Assembly: GCA_947564305.1 (NCBI GenBank) | Contig: CANOBT010000022.1 | Span: 1 to 54,403, forward strand | Source of the DNA: an uncultured Lachnospiraceae bacterium | GTDB taxonomy: Bacteria; Bacillota_A; Clostridia; Lachnospirales; Lachnospiraceae | Length of the DNA: 54,403 bases | Direction of reading: 5' to 3' | Part shown: one piece after another, positions 33,273 to 43,001 of the stretch | Layout of the letters: each line of letters begins with the position of its first letter | How positions within the stretch are numbered: the stretch's first letter is position 1 | Made by a program: the position numbers and the translations under genes | Notes under the pieces: model-generated | Databases searched by the model: none | What the model saw: the letters and a program-made list of their open reading frames with translations, nothing else | What the model was told of the DNA's origin: nothing

Positions 33273-35387
33273 TCAATCTCCTTCTACCTTCTTCAGGTAA
33301 TAGAATCCATACGCCGGTATATGAACAGCGGCCGGCTGTATCACTGCGCCTGAAACAAGGTCCACATACTTTCCATCAATTTCATTGATCCATGCGGTCT
33401 TATCATATTCACTGAAATTAAAGAGTCCCAGAAGCTTATCGCCGTCATACCACCTGCCAATGCACAATACGCCCTGCTCCCATGTCTCAATTGTCCATGT
33501 CTCGGCATTTGCCACAAATACTTTTTCTCTTTTGCGGATTTCTTCCAGTTGGTTCAGTCTCTTAAACAATTTTCCTTCTACGGTATCAGGGTCCGTAATG
33601 TTTTCTGCCAAATCCCAATTCATTGCCCCGCGGTGGATATAACGGGAATCTTCTCTCTTATCCGGGTCCTCTTTGTATGTATAATCATTAACCTGCCCAA
33701 TCTCGTCCCCACTGTACAGCACTGGGATTCCTGACTGCATAAACATGTAAGCATGCAGCATCACATCCATTTGGATTGCTCGATCCATGGCTTGATCATC
33801 CTGCTCAAACCCGGCTTTTTCAATTCCGCACATGGACGCTGTAGTTCCGCAGAAACGTGCATCGCCAAGCACCAGGTCTTCATTGTACAGTTCTCCGCGG
33901 CTTGTGCTGTCTCCGGCATAGCCCCGGAAATAGTCATTCAAATACTGCTTGTGCGGACGCTCCTTGAAGCCTTCCTTCTCCAGAGTATCGTAGTCTAATC
34001 CCCATCCGATATCATCATGGCAGCGCAGATAATTTAAGAATACATATTCTTTCGGCAGATGGTTTACGGCATCTAACTGCTTTTTCAGAAGACGCACATC
34101 TCTTGTAGCCACCGTATGCCAGGTAGTCGCCATAGTCGTCACATTGTAAAGCATATGGCATTCCGGTTTTTCTACGGTTCCAAAGTAAGGAACCACCTTG
34201 GCCGGCTCCATAACAACTTCACCGAGAAGCAGAATTCCAGGGCACACAATCTCGCCTATCATACGCATCATACGTACAATTGTATGTACCCTTGGCAGAT
34301 TCCGGCAGTCTGTATTCAATTCCTTCCAGATATAGGGAACCGCATCAATTCTTATCACGTCTATACCCTTATTTGCCAGGAAGAGGAAATTATACATCAT
34401 CTCATTAAATACTCTTGGGTTCTTATAATTCAAATCCCACTGGTATGGATAAAATGTTGTCATTACAAAATGTTTTACATCATCCAGCCAGGTAAAATTG
34501 CCGGGTGCTGTAGTCGGGAATACCTGCGGCACCGTACGCTCATACTGCTGAGGAATAGAGTCATTGTCATAGAAAAAGTATCTGCTCATGTATTCTCCAT
34601 CCCCCTGACGGGCACGCTTCGCCCATTCATGGTCCTCTGAGGTATGGTTCATGACAAAGTCCATACAGATATTCATATTTCTTTTATGGCAGGCTGCGGT
34701 CAGGCTCTCCAGGTCTTCCATCGTGCCCAGATTTTCCTGTACCTTGCGGAAATCGGAAACCGCATATCCGCCGTCGGAACGTCCTTTCGGCGTATCTAAA
34801 AACGGCATCAGATGAATATAGTTGACATTATTCTTCTCCAGGTAGTCCAGTTTGGATTCCACACCCTTGATGTTACCGGCAAAATTGTCAATATAGAGCA
34901 TCATCCCAAGCATATCATTATGCTTATACCAGTTTAAGTCAGCCTCCCGCTTCTGATCCAGTTCTTTCAAATCCTTGTTCCGCTCTTTATAAAATCTATG
35001 CAGGTTGTCACACAATTCCGCAAACATCGAATCATTTCCATATACTTCCGTATACAGCCATTTCAATTCGTCAAAATGACGCTGGAATCTTTTCTGATAA
35101 ATCTCTTCCTGTTCAGAATCGTCTTCGGCTTTCTGGGTTTCTTCCTGATTAGAAATAACCTCTTCTGGCTCTAAAGCTGCTTCCTGATTAGAAATAACCG
35201 CTTCTGGTTCTGAAGCTTCTTCCTGATTAGAAATAACCGCTTCTGGTTCTGAAGCTTCTTCTGATTCCTGCTCGAACTTCTCTTCTTCCTTTAAGACTTC
35301 CTCCTGCTTAGGGGCATTCTCCGTTAATTTTACAGCCGGGTTTTTTGTCCGGTTTTTCTTTGCCTTTACCGCTTTTCTTCTGCTCAT
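33273..35387 (-). CDS. Amylosucrase-like GH13 (subfamily 4 type) glucan/sucrose-active enzyme
   Basis: A 704-residue protein. The first 95 residues are an extra tail: basic (RRKAVKAKKNRTK) then acidic with three 13-residue repeats. The rest follows amylosucrase order: helical N-domain, barrel with DFVMNHTSEDHEWA, nucleophile Asp348 (IRIDAVPYIWK), acid/base Glu390 (LLLGEVVMEP), and the CHDDIGW segment with Asp458. Amylosucrase makes alpha-1,4-glucan and fructose from sucrose; related subfamily members hydrolyse or phosphorolyse sucrose or maltosides. No signal peptide, so cytoplasmic. It is 44 nt downstream of smpB, hence likely in that operon. Fructose released could go to the fructokinase at 49890. 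Confidence 0.78.
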   Translation of the reverse strand: MSRRKAVKAKKNRTKNPAVKLTENAPKQEEVLKEEEKFEQESEEASEPEAVISNQEEASEPEAVISNQEAALEPEEVISNQEETQKAEDDSEQEEIYQKRFQRHFDELKWLYTEVYGNDSMFAELCDNLHRFYKERNKDLKELDQKREADLNWYKHNDMLGMMLYIDNFAGNIKGVESKLDYLEKNNVNYIHLMPFLDTPKGRSDGGYAVSDFRKVQENLGTMEDLESLTAACHKRNMNICMDFVMNHTSEDHEWAKRARQGDGEYMSRYFFYDNDSIPQQYERTVPQVFPTTAPGNFTWLDDVKHFVMTTFYPYQWDLNYKNPRVFNEMMYNFLFLANKGIDVIRIDAVPYIWKELNTDCRNLPRVHTIVRMMRMIGEIVCPGILLLGEVVMEPAKVVPYFGTVEKPECHMLYNVTTMATTWHTVATRDVRLLKKQLDAVNHLPKEYVFLNYLRCHDDIGWGLDYDTLEKEGFKERPHKQYLNDYFRGYAGDSTSRGELYNEDLVLGDARFCGTTASMCGIEKAGFEQDDQAMDRAIQMDVMLHAYMFMQSGIPVLYSGDEIGQVNDYTYKEDPDKREDSRYIHRGAMNWDLAENITDPDTVEGKLFKRLNQLEEIRKREKVFVANAETWTIETWEQGVLCIGRWYDGDKLLGLFNFSEYDKTAWINEIDGKYVDLVSGAVIQPAAVHIPAYGFYYLKKVEGD
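35142..35258 (-). repeat. 39-bp tandem repeat encoding EASEPEAVISNQE
   Basis: Three consecutive 39-bp units in the N-terminal tail of the amylosucrase-like gene (residues 44-82). The first two encoded copies are identical and nearly identical at DNA level; the third is diverged (AALEPEEVISNQE). Such repeats change copy number by slippage or recombination. Confidence 0.9.
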
Positions 35388-35431
35388 TCTTATGTCCCTC
35401 CAATTTTTATTTCTACTTTTGCTGTATTCAT

Positions 35432-35896
35432 CTACAGATTTTTAACCTTAAATTCTCTCTGTGCCTCCCGCTTCTGGTCCTTCTTCGCAATGTCATTGCG
35501 TTTGTCATACAGCTTCTTTCCTTTGGCCAGTCCAATCTCCACTTTCACCAGGCTTCCACTGAAATAAACCTTCAGCGGGACTACCGTATTCCCCCTTTCT
35601 TTCATTTTCCCGAAAATCTTGTCAATCTCCTTTTTATGAAGAAGCAGCTTCTTCACACGGAGCGGGTCCTTATTAAAGATATTCCCTTTTTCATAAGGAG
35701 AAACATGCATTCCATAAAGAAATACCTCTCCCTCCTCAATACGGATAAATGCCTCTTTGATACTGCATTTCCCCATCCGCAGGGATTTTACTTCTGTGCC
35801 ATGGAGGACAATTCCTGCCTCGTATTTTTCCAATATAAAATAATCATGATATGCCTTTTTATTATTTGCAATCAGCTTGCCTTCTGTCTTACTCAT
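35432..35896 (-). CDS. smpB: SsrA-binding protein SmpB
   Basis: A 154-residue protein that brings tmRNA to stalled ribosomes in trans-translation. Family sequences are clear: [29 protein letters not shown], the [23 protein letters not shown] segment and the basic tail [19 protein letters not shown]. It lies 49 nt downstream of rnr, whose RNase R degrades the messages released by this system; the order secG-rnr-smpB is widely conserved in Firmicutes. An ssrA (tmRNA) gene is not seen in the window. Confidence 0.97.
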   Translation of the reverse strand: MSKTEGKLIANNKKAYHDYFILEKYEAGIVLHGTEVKSLRMGKCSIKEAFIRIEEGEVFLYGMHVSPYEKGNIFNKDPLRVKKLLLHKKEIDKIFGKMKERGNTVVPLKVYFSGSLVKVEIGLAKGKKLYDKRNDIAKKDQKREAQREFKVKNL

Positions 35897-35945
35897 AATC
35901 TATGCCTTTCTCTGCCAGGCATCCTTTTCACCGCAGCCCGGCTTT

Positions 35946-38093
35946 TCATACTGCCTCTGCTTCTTCGCTAAACGCAAAATCTATCGTCCGCTGAACCTTA
36001 TCTGCATCCAGCACTCGAACCTTTACCTTCTGACCAAGCTTATAAACATGATTGGTACGCTCTCCGACCAGTTCATACCTGTCCTCACAATATTCATAAT
36101 GGTCATCTGTCATATTTGCCACATGCACGAGCCCCTCAATAGTATTCGGCAGCTCCACATACGCGCCCCATTTCGTGATTCCGGAAATCACCCCTTCAAA
36201 CTCCTGTCCAATCCGTTCTTCCATATATTCCACTTTTTTCAGTTTTACGGTCTCCCGCTCCGCCTCTTCTGCACGGCGTTCCATCGTACTGGATTGCATC
36301 GCCACCTCCGGCAGAATTTTCTCATAATGGGCTATCCGTTCTTCGTTCATACGTCCACGAATATTTTCTTTGATAATCCGATGAATCTGCAAATCCGGAT
36401 ATCTACGAATGGGGGACGTGAAATGGGTATAATACTTTGCCGCCAGTCCAAAATGCCCTGTATTCTCCCAGGTATATTTCGCCTGCTTCATGGAGCGCAG
36501 TGCAAGACGGCTGATCATCGCTTCTTCCGGCGTTCCCTCTGCCTTTGCAAGAAGCTTCTGCACCTCCTTCGGACGAACTTCATTTCCTACATGGATATGA
36601 TATCCGAAATTATTGATTAACGTACTCAGTTTTTTCATTTTATCATCATCTGGTGTTTCATGGGTCCGATATAAAAACGGCTGTTCCCGCCAGTAATACT
36701 CCTCAGCCACGGTCTCGTTTGCCAAAAGCATAAAATCCTCAATAATCTTTGTCGCCACATTTCTATCATAGGGCTTAATATCTATCGGCCTTCCACTTTC
36801 ATCTAGCAAAAGTTTAGTCTCAGGAAAATCAAAATCTATGGAGCCTCTTTGATGTCTTCTTTCCCGTAAAATACCGGACAATTCTGCCATCCGCTCAAAC
36901 ATAGGCACCAATTCCTGATATTCTTTGATCTCCTCCGTATCGTGTTCTGTCAATATTTTTGCCACACTCGTATAGCTCATCCGCCTGTCCACACAAATGA
37001 CGGTCTCTGCAATCTCAGAGTCAATGACTTCCCCTTTCCTATTGACAGTCATGATGCAGCTCAGTGCCAAACGGTCCTCGCCCGCATTGAGGGAACAGAT
37101 GCCATTGGACAATTTATGCGGAAGCATAGGAATCACCCTGTCAGCTAAGTATACACTGGTCCCGCGCTTTAACGCTTCTCTGTCCAATGCACTGTTCTCC
37201 TGGACATAGTTGGTTACGTCTGCGATGTGTACGCCCAGCCGGTAATTCTCCCCTTCCTTTGTAAGTGACACCGCATCATCCAAATCCTTTGCGTCCTCAC
37301 CATCAATCGTCACCATCTGCCAGTCACGCAGATCCATTCGCCCCGCCATGTCCGCCTCGCTGACATCCTTTCCGACCCGTTCTGCCTGGTTCATCACCTT
37401 TTCCGGAAATTCTACCGGAAGGTCAAAGCCCTTGACAATCGACATAATATCTGTCCCCGGGTCATTGACATGTCCGATAATTTCCACCACGAAACCTTCC
37501 GGATTTTTATCTTCAGAGCCATAGGAAGTCAATTCTACAACAACCTTGTGTCCATCCATGGCGCCCTTCTCTTTTCCTTCGGGTATATAAATATCTTTCC
37601 ACAATTTTCTATCATCCGGGAGGACAAATCCATATTTTTTACTTTTCTCATACAGCCCTACAACACGGGTTGTCCCATGAGAAATCACACGGACAATTTT
37701 TCCTTCTGTACGTTTCCCGTCCTTTTCCCGTGCATCCTTGTGCCGGGTGATGACAAACTCTACCTGGTCTCCGTGAAGCGCGCCGCCTGTATTCTCCTCT
37801 GCAATATAGACATCCTCTTCCTCTCCGTCCCGGATTACAAACCCGAAGCCTCTGGCATTTGCCTGGAAGTTCCCAATCAAATGCTTAGCATGCCCTTTGG
37901 CATATTTCCCTTTCTTAGAGACAAAAATCTTGCCTTCCGCCTCCAGTGCATCCAACACTTCTCTCAAATCCTCTCTCTGCTCCTTCGGCACCTGAAGAAT
38001 GATTGCAATTTCCTTTATTTTCATAGGCACATATAGATCGTCACAGATAAAATCATAAATCACCTTTTTGCGCTTCTCAAATGTCTGGTCCAT
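35946..38093 (-). CDS. rnr: Ribonuclease R
   Basis: A 715-residue processive 3'-to-5' exoribonuclease of the RNB/VacB family. Order: N-terminal winged helix (about 1-70), cold-shock domains (GNFQANARGFGFV, GLYEKSKKYGFVLPDD), the RNB catalytic domain starting near RMDLRDWQMVTIDGEDAKDLDDAVSL with the Asp cluster that binds Mg2+, and a C-terminal S1 domain (FEGVISGITKWGAYVEL). It degrades structured RNA, including rRNA and mRNA from stalled ribosomes. Start follows AAAGGAGG. The terminator at 38142-38180 separates it from secG, so part of the expression may come by read-through or an unseen promoter. Confidence 0.97.
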   Translation of the reverse strand: MDQTFEKRKKVIYDFICDDLYVPMKIKEIAIILQVPKEQREDLREVLDALEAEGKIFVSKKGKYAKGHAKHLIGNFQANARGFGFVIRDGEEEDVYIAEENTGGALHGDQVEFVITRHKDAREKDGKRTEGKIVRVISHGTTRVVGLYEKSKKYGFVLPDDRKLWKDIYIPEGKEKGAMDGHKVVVELTSYGSEDKNPEGFVVEIIGHVNDPGTDIMSIVKGFDLPVEFPEKVMNQAERVGKDVSEADMAGRMDLRDWQMVTIDGEDAKDLDDAVSLTKEGENYRLGVHIADVTNYVQENSALDREALKRGTSVYLADRVIPMLPHKLSNGICSLNAGEDRLALSCIMTVNRKGEVIDSEIAETVICVDRRMSYTSVAKILTEHDTEEIKEYQELVPMFERMAELSGILRERRHQRGSIDFDFPETKLLLDESGRPIDIKPYDRNVATKIIEDFMLLANETVAEEYYWREQPFLYRTHETPDDDKMKKLSTLINNFGYHIHVGNEVRPKEVQKLLAKAEGTPEEAMISRLALRSMKQAKYTWENTGHFGLAAKYYTHFTSPIRRYPDLQIHRIIKENIRGRMNEERIAHYEKILPEVAMQSSTMERRAEEAERETVKLKKVEYMEERIGQEFEGVISGITKWGAYVELPNTIEGLVHVANMTDDHYEYCEDRYELVGERTNHVYKLGQKVKVRVLDADKVQRTIDFAFSEEAEAV

Positions 38094-38141
38094 ATTCTTT
38101 TGTCCTCCTTTCTAAACAAAATTTTTACTCCACATAATATG

Positions 38142-38180
38142 AAAAGGGCACTCTATAGCTGCTTATAGAGTGCCTTTTTT
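38142..38180. terminator. Terminator between secG and rnr
   Basis: AAAAGGGCACTCTATA pairs with TATAGAGTGCC-TTTTTT around a 6-nt loop. The T-run is longest on the plus strand; read on the minus strand, CTTTTC follows. The strongest-looking effect is on plus-strand transcription, yet no plus-strand gene is present; partial termination after secG is likely. Confidence 0.75.
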
Positions 38181-38288
38181 CTCTTCTTGTATACCCAAAA
38201 AAGGGCATTCCGTAATTCTTGCGCAAGCGGACTTGTCTCATAAAATATTCTTATCCAAAAGGCAGCATTTTAAACTCATGTTCCTGTC

Positions 38289-38531
38289 TTAATTGAATAC
38301 ACCTAAGTTCAGTACAACCGCTAATACCATAAATAAAACTGCAAGAAACTTCGTTGACTTTACGAGCGCTCCCTCCATGGAACGTCCCTTGTTCTGTCCC
38401 CAATAGCTGTCTGCCGCCCCGCTGATCGTCCCAAGTCCTGCGGACTTGCCTTCCTGAAGAAGAATGATCGCTGACAACGCAATACAGTCTATTACAAAGA
38501 TGATAGTCAAAATAATTTTCAAAATATCCAT
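38289..38531 (-). CDS. secG: Preprotein translocase subunit SecG
   Basis: An 80-residue membrane protein with two hydrophobic helices (about 3-24 and 56-76) around the conserved loop LLQEGKSAGLGTISGAADSYWGQNKGRS. SecG assists the SecYE channel in SecA-driven export. The start follows AGGAGG, and a good promoter is directly upstream. It heads the secG-rnr-smpB cluster. Confidence 0.96.
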   Translation of the reverse strand: MDILKIILTIIFVIDCIALSAIILLQEGKSAGLGTISGAADSYWGQNKGRSMEGALVKSTKFLAVLFMVLAVVLNLGVFN

Positions 38532-38563
38532 CTGTTCACACCTCCTGCGGATAAACCAAAATC

Positions 38564-38592
38564 ATTTTAACACACCACATAAAATAAGGCAA
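38564..38592 (-). promoter_or_regulatory. Sigma-A promoter of secG
   Basis: On the minus strand TTGCCT (38587-38592), a 17-nt spacer and TAAAAT (38564-38569). It lies between the alpha-galactosidase stop and secG. Confidence 0.7.
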
Positions 38593-38616
38593 GACTTTCT
38601 TATCCATGTTTTCGCC

Positions 38617-40806
38617 TTATTCATTGTCTTCCAGCGTAAAATACAACTGATATGCCTGGTATTCCCCAAAGGCAGCCGGAAGTGGAATTCCTGTCTCCAT
38701 CAGGGCATCTGACGTATAAAGTCTGCCACTGGATTTCTCCCTGTACATACACCCGCTTTTCAATCCTTTTAATTTCACATAGCGCACTGCCATATTGCCA
38801 TGAATCTCAAGCATCACTGCATGAACCAGTACTTCTTTCCTGTCCTCAGAAATAAATTCCCAGGCTCCGACTTCCTGTTTAAACGGATTCGTAAGCCTAT
38901 AATACAGGCCGTGCTGAATCAATGGTGCGTATTTATGGTAATTCTCTACCTGACGACGGATTTCCTTCTTTTCCTCCTCAGAGAGTTTCCCCAGATTCAA
39001 TTCATATCCAAAAGTTCCAGCCAAAGCGGTTACACTTCTTGTGTTCAAAGAAGTGCTTCTGCCTGTCTGATGGTTCGGAGAAGCCGACACATGGGACCCC
39101 ACCGAAGAAACAGGATATCCAAAGGAAGTACCGTACTGTATCCGCACACGGTCCACCGCGTCCGTGTTGTCACTGCACCAAATCTGCGGTGTATAATAAA
39201 GCATTCCCGCGTCAAACCGGCCGCCGCCGCCGCTGCATCCTTCAATCAAAATATCAGGATATTTCTGCACGAGGCGCTCCAGAAAATCATAGAGCCCCAG
39301 CACATAGTCATACATCACTTTCCCCTGCTCTTTCGTACCACAGGAATAGATATCTGCAAGCGCTCTGTTCATATCCCATTTTACATATTCGATGTTGCCT
39401 TTATCTAAGATATTACAAATCTGTTCAAAAATAGCATCCACAACTTCCTTCCTTGAAAAATCAAGGACGAGCTGATTACGCGCCCGAATCGGATTACGCC
39501 CTGGAATCCGCATTGCCCAATCCGGATGACGCTGGAATAACCCACTGTCTTCATTCACAGACTCTGGTTCAATCCAGATTCCGAACTTCACCCCAAGTCC
39601 GTTAATCCTCTCAATCAGGCTTTCCAATGATTCCCCTAACTTTTTCTCGTTCACATACCAGTCTCCCAGTCCGCTGTTATCATCATCCCGCTTGCCAAAC
39701 CATCCGTCATCCATTACCAACATTTCAATACCCAGCTCTGACGCCTGCTTTGCCAGTTCATAGATGGTCTCGCCGTCAAAATCAAAGTAAGAAGCTTCCC
39801 AACTGTTAATCAAAACCGGCCTGATGGCATCTCTGTATTTTCCGCGGCAAAGATGTGTCCGAAAACAAGTATGTAGATTTTGAGAAAGTTTCGCCAATCC
39901 ATTCTGACTGTAGGTCATAGTAACCTCTGGGGCATAAAACTCCTCTCCCTGTTCTAATGGATATGAAAATCCTTCTTCCTGTAAGCCTAACTGAATACGG
40001 GTCTGGTCAAACTGATCCTGCTCAACCTCCCCCTTAAAACCTCCACTGTATAAAAATGACAGTGCATAGCAGGCACCTGCGTCCTCAGATGTCTCCCTGT
40101 CTGCCAGTATCATCAGCGGATTATACTGATGACTGGACGTTCCGCGCCTGCTTCCTATAATATGAGAACCATGCATGACCGGCACTCTCTGGAAATTCCG
40201 TTCCATCGCATGTCTTCCATAAAAGCTGATAAAATCAAATTCTCCCTGTAGGAAATCCAGACATGCAGACTGTATTTTTTCCAGATACACCTTGTCTTTC
40301 CCGTTGTTTACTACACGCGCACTCCGCGTAATCACATCATATTCCGGCAGTACTCCATACAACAGATATACTGAAATCTTTGTCACCGGGTCCTGCATAT
40401 GAATTTCCAGCGTCTGCGCCTCTGTCTCGTCTGCATATACTGCCGGAAGTCCTTGAATACCATACTTCCCTTCTTTAATTTCATATCCTTGAAACCGGAG
40501 ATCGCAGCTCACAGAACCGTCCATATTTTTCACAGCAAACACATGGCTCCTGTAGTCTCCGTTTCCCAGACATGGAAATTCCTGCGGCAGAACGTCCAGC
40601 GAATACGTCCGGTCACTGCCCACATCATAAGGATTGCCAGAAAAGCCCCTGTCTGCATAAGTCAGCAGATAGTCCATACATCCTTTTGCCTTCCTGCCAT
40701 AGTACAAATGCAAAAGAAACCCAAAGGGATCGACCTGCATTTGATACGTTGAATCTTTTGTGTGCAGTGTAAAAGTCTTTCTTGCTTTGTCAAAAATAAT
40801 ACTCAT
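38617..40806 (-). CDS. Alpha-galactosidase, GH36
   Basis: A 729-residue enzyme of the large GH36 type: beta-sandwich N-domain, barrel and C-terminal domain. The nucleophile aspartate is in EYVKWDMNR, the acid/base in CSDNTDAVDR, with MDDGWFG, WIEPESV and CSGGGGRFD also conserved. No signal peptide, so it cleaves imported raffinose, stachyose or melibiose. It sits immediately downstream of the sugar ABC transporter genes on the same strand, but with a terminator, its own promoter and a long leader between, so it can be expressed separately. The gene would be called aga or rafA by different authors. Confidence 0.95.
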   Translation of the reverse strand: MSIIFDKARKTFTLHTKDSTYQMQVDPFGFLLHLYYGRKAKGCMDYLLTYADRGFSGNPYDVGSDRTYSLDVLPQEFPCLGNGDYRSHVFAVKNMDGSVSCDLRFQGYEIKEGKYGIQGLPAVYADETEAQTLEIHMQDPVTKISVYLLYGVLPEYDVITRSARVVNNGKDKVYLEKIQSACLDFLQGEFDFISFYGRHAMERNFQRVPVMHGSHIIGSRRGTSSHQYNPLMILADRETSEDAGACYALSFLYSGGFKGEVEQDQFDQTRIQLGLQEEGFSYPLEQGEEFYAPEVTMTYSQNGLAKLSQNLHTCFRTHLCRGKYRDAIRPVLINSWEASYFDFDGETIYELAKQASELGIEMLVMDDGWFGKRDDDNSGLGDWYVNEKKLGESLESLIERINGLGVKFGIWIEPESVNEDSGLFQRHPDWAMRIPGRNPIRARNQLVLDFSRKEVVDAIFEQICNILDKGNIEYVKWDMNRALADIYSCGTKEQGKVMYDYVLGLYDFLERLVQKYPDILIEGCSGGGGRFDAGMLYYTPQIWCSDNTDAVDRVRIQYGTSFGYPVSSVGSHVSASPNHQTGRSTSLNTRSVTALAGTFGYELNLGKLSEEEKKEIRRQVENYHKYAPLIQHGLYYRLTNPFKQEVGAWEFISEDRKEVLVHAVMLEIHGNMAVRYVKLKGLKSGCMYREKSSGRLYTSDALMETGIPLPAAFGEYQAYQLYFTLEDNE

Positions 40807-41031
40807 CTTCTTATTCTCCTTTTCTCACATTGCACCTGAGGAGCTGTCATGAAATAACTTATGCACCTGTGTACTGACAAGTCATTTTTCGTCAGTTCCT
40901 AATACAGCGTATATCAAGTCTCCAAAATATAAAATGTTACATATGGGCCATCCGGTGTCCAGTCAAAATCCCTGCCCCTTATAAAGCCAGACCGCCTGTG
41001 CTGCGCTTTGTCTGCACTTTAGCTAATGTTC
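40807..41031 (-). other. Long untranslated leader of the alpha-galactosidase gene
   Basis: About 220 nt separate the predicted transcription start from the ATG. I see a short hairpin ACTGAC/GTCAGT near 40870-40895 but no known riboswitch, T-box or terminator. AGGAG lies just before the start codon. Confidence 0.4.
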
Positions 41032-41060
41032 AGTATAGCGCAAGTGAAAAACCTGTGCAA
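41032..41060 (-). promoter_or_regulatory. Sigma-A promoter of the alpha-galactosidase gene
   Basis: On the minus strand TTGCAC (41055-41060), a 17-nt spacer and TATACT (41032-41037). The CCATTATGCG box of the transporter promoter was not found here. Confidence 0.68.
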
Positions 41061-41207
41061 TCACATTTCCGCATTTTTGTGAAAAATAGCAAATACAAGC
41101 TGCATTCTTTCCATAACACATAAACAGAATCACCAGTGTAACAACATTTACTATCTTATCAAAAAGCCTGCTTCCTGCAGCCTTTCCAGATACTATGGTA
41201 TAACAGA

Positions 41208-41235
41208 CAAAGCGGACTTGAAAAAGCCCGCTTTG
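41208..41235 (-). terminator. Terminator of the sugar ABC transporter operon
   Basis: CAAAGCGG pairs perfectly with CCGCTTTG around a 12-nt loop, 37 nt past the last permease gene; an interrupted T-rich stretch follows on the minus strand. Confidence 0.65.
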
Positions 41236-41271
41236 CCATTTCCAATACTGTTTTGTCTGAGAACAGTAATC

Positions 41272-42114
41272 CTATTTTACCGCACCATTTACAACACCAT
41301 TCAGAATCTGCTTCTGACAGATAATATAGAAAATCAGAATCGGCAGTAATGCCAGCAGATAAGATGCAAATGCCAAATTGTAGTTTGTACCGAACTGTGT
41401 CTGGAATGTAAGCTGTGCCAGAGGCAGTGTATTCATTCCGCTTCCCGACATAATTACGAGCGGTGTCATAACATCATTCCATGTACCCAATGCTGTAAGA
41501 ACAGCAACCGTTGCATGCATAGGTTTCATAATCGGAAAAATAATGCTCCAATAGGTCCTGAAGGTGCTTGCCCCATCCACACGTGCCGCTTCCTCAAGGG
41601 CTACCGGGATATTTACCAGATATCCGGAATATAACAGCACATTCATCGGCATATAGAATACCACATAACAGAGGATAACACCAACTAAGTTGTCAATTCC
41701 CATCTGTGCCGTCTGCTTTACCAGAGGCATCATCAGGATTGCAAATGGTACGAACATACCACTTACGATATATAAGTATGAAAAATTGTAAAATTTATTT
41801 TTTGCTTTATTTCTTCCAACTGCATATCCAATCATGGAGTGAAGCAGGATAGAAATTACCACTGTAATCACAGTAATCAAAAAGCTGTTAAACAGGGAAT
41901 GCCAAAAGTCCGTCACGCGCATTGCCTCCGCAAAATTTGCAAGGCTCCAGCTCTTTGGCAGGGACAAAATCCCGGAAATGCTGTTTGTCATTTCACTGGG
42001 CTGCTTAAATGCGATAACAATCGTCATATAGAGCGGAAAAGCTACGGTGATCAGTCCGATAATCAGCAGAATCGTAATAGGCCAGTTTACTCTCTCATTT
42101 ACTTTCTCTTTCAT
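41272..42114 (-). CDS. Carbohydrate ABC transporter permease (MalG/MsmG/RafG type)
   Basis: A 280-residue inner membrane permease with six hydrophobic segments and the ATPase-contact (EAA) loop EEAARVDGASTFRTYWSIIFPIMKP near residues 190-215. It pairs with the MalF-type permease encoded directly upstream, whose stop overlaps this start by one base. No ATPase gene is in the operon, which is usual for CUT1 importers that share an MsmX/MsmK-type ATPase. Context with GH36 suggests raffinose-family sugars. Confidence 0.93.
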   Translation of the reverse strand: MKEKVNERVNWPITILLIIGLITVAFPLYMTIVIAFKQPSEMTNSISGILSLPKSWSLANFAEAMRVTDFWHSLFNSFLITVITVVISILLHSMIGYAVGRNKAKNKFYNFSYLYIVSGMFVPFAILMMPLVKQTAQMGIDNLVGVILCYVVFYMPMNVLLYSGYLVNIPVALEEAARVDGASTFRTYWSIIFPIMKPMHATVAVLTALGTWNDVMTPLVIMSGSGMNTLPLAQLTFQTQFGTNYNLAFASYLLALLPILIFYIICQKQILNGVVNGAVK

Positions 42115-42980
42115 TATAACTGCTCCTCCCTCTTACTTGTAAATGTCATCTGTGCTACAGAAATCACTACAATCATGATAAAGAAGACAACTGCGTTGGC
42201 ACTCTGGAATCCAAACTGTCCGCCTGACATACCATTGTTATAAATCAGGTAGGAGATAGACTCTGTACTCTGTGCCGGGCCTCCCTTCGTCAATGCCATG
42301 ATCTGGTCAAATACCATCAGGAAATTCTTCATACACAACACCATGTTGATACTGAAGAATGGAAGGATAAGCGGGAAGGTCAGATTTTTAAACTGTGACC
42401 ATCCTGTCGCTCCGTCGATAGAGCCTGCTTCGTATACATCCTCCGGCACGGTCTGAAGTCCGGAGATATAGATAATCGTATTCATTGCGATAGACTGCCA
42501 TGCACATACAACCATAATGGCAACCCATGCCCATTTTGTACTTGCCAGCATACTGGTTCCTTCTCCGCCCATCATCTGTACGACTGCCGGAAGAATGTAT
42601 GTAAAGAAATAGTTGAAGATGTAGCCGACTACCAACGCGCCCAGGATATTCGGGATAAAATACAGTCCACGCAGCGCACTCTTAAATTTAATCTTGCTGT
42701 TCAATCCCAAAGCAAGGAGCAGACTGATTACATTTACCACGATAGTAGAAACAAAAGCTAGCTTAAATGTAAACCAGTAAGATCTGCCTACACGCCCGTC
42801 CTGGAACAAATCAATATAGTTACGCAGTCCAACCCAGTCATAGGTACCATATCCCTTAAAGTTTGTAAAACTGTAGATTGCACCCTTAATCAAAGGCAAT
42901 GTATTAAACAAGAAGAACAAAATGAGGATCGGTACTGTCATCAACAAAAATGTTCGTTCTCTGTCATTCGATTTTTTCAT
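42114..42980 (-). CDS. Carbohydrate ABC transporter permease (MalF/MsmF/RafF type)
   Basis: A 288-residue membrane protein with six hydrophobic segments, starting with a short basic cytoplasmic tail. The EAA loop is VYEAGSIDGATGWSQFKNLTFPLILP. It forms the heterodimeric channel with the following permease. The gene lies 21 nt after the binding-protein gene and overlaps the next gene by one nucleotide, so translation is coupled. Confidence 0.93.
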   Translation of the reverse strand: MKKSNDRERTFLLMTVPILILFFLFNTLPLIKGAIYSFTNFKGYGTYDWVGLRNYIDLFQDGRVGRSYWFTFKLAFVSTIVVNVISLLLALGLNSKIKFKSALRGLYFIPNILGALVVGYIFNYFFTYILPAVVQMMGGEGTSMLASTKWAWVAIMVVCAWQSIAMNTIIYISGLQTVPEDVYEAGSIDGATGWSQFKNLTFPLILPFFSINMVLCMKNFLMVFDQIMALTKGGPAQSTESISYLIYNNGMSGGQFGFQSANAVVFFIMIVVISVAQMTFTSKREEQL

Positions 42981-43001
42981 TTTCTTCCCACTCCTTTCCG
43001 A

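Noticed and set aside
35388..35431. tmRNA (ssrA) gene next to smpB
   Set aside because: The gap is only 44 nt, and no tmRNA-like acceptor or tag sequence is seen in the region.
40807..41031. Riboswitch in the long alpha-galactosidase leader
   Set aside because: None of the conserved cores I know (TPP, SAM, purine, lysine, T-box) matches; it is reported only as an untranslated leader.
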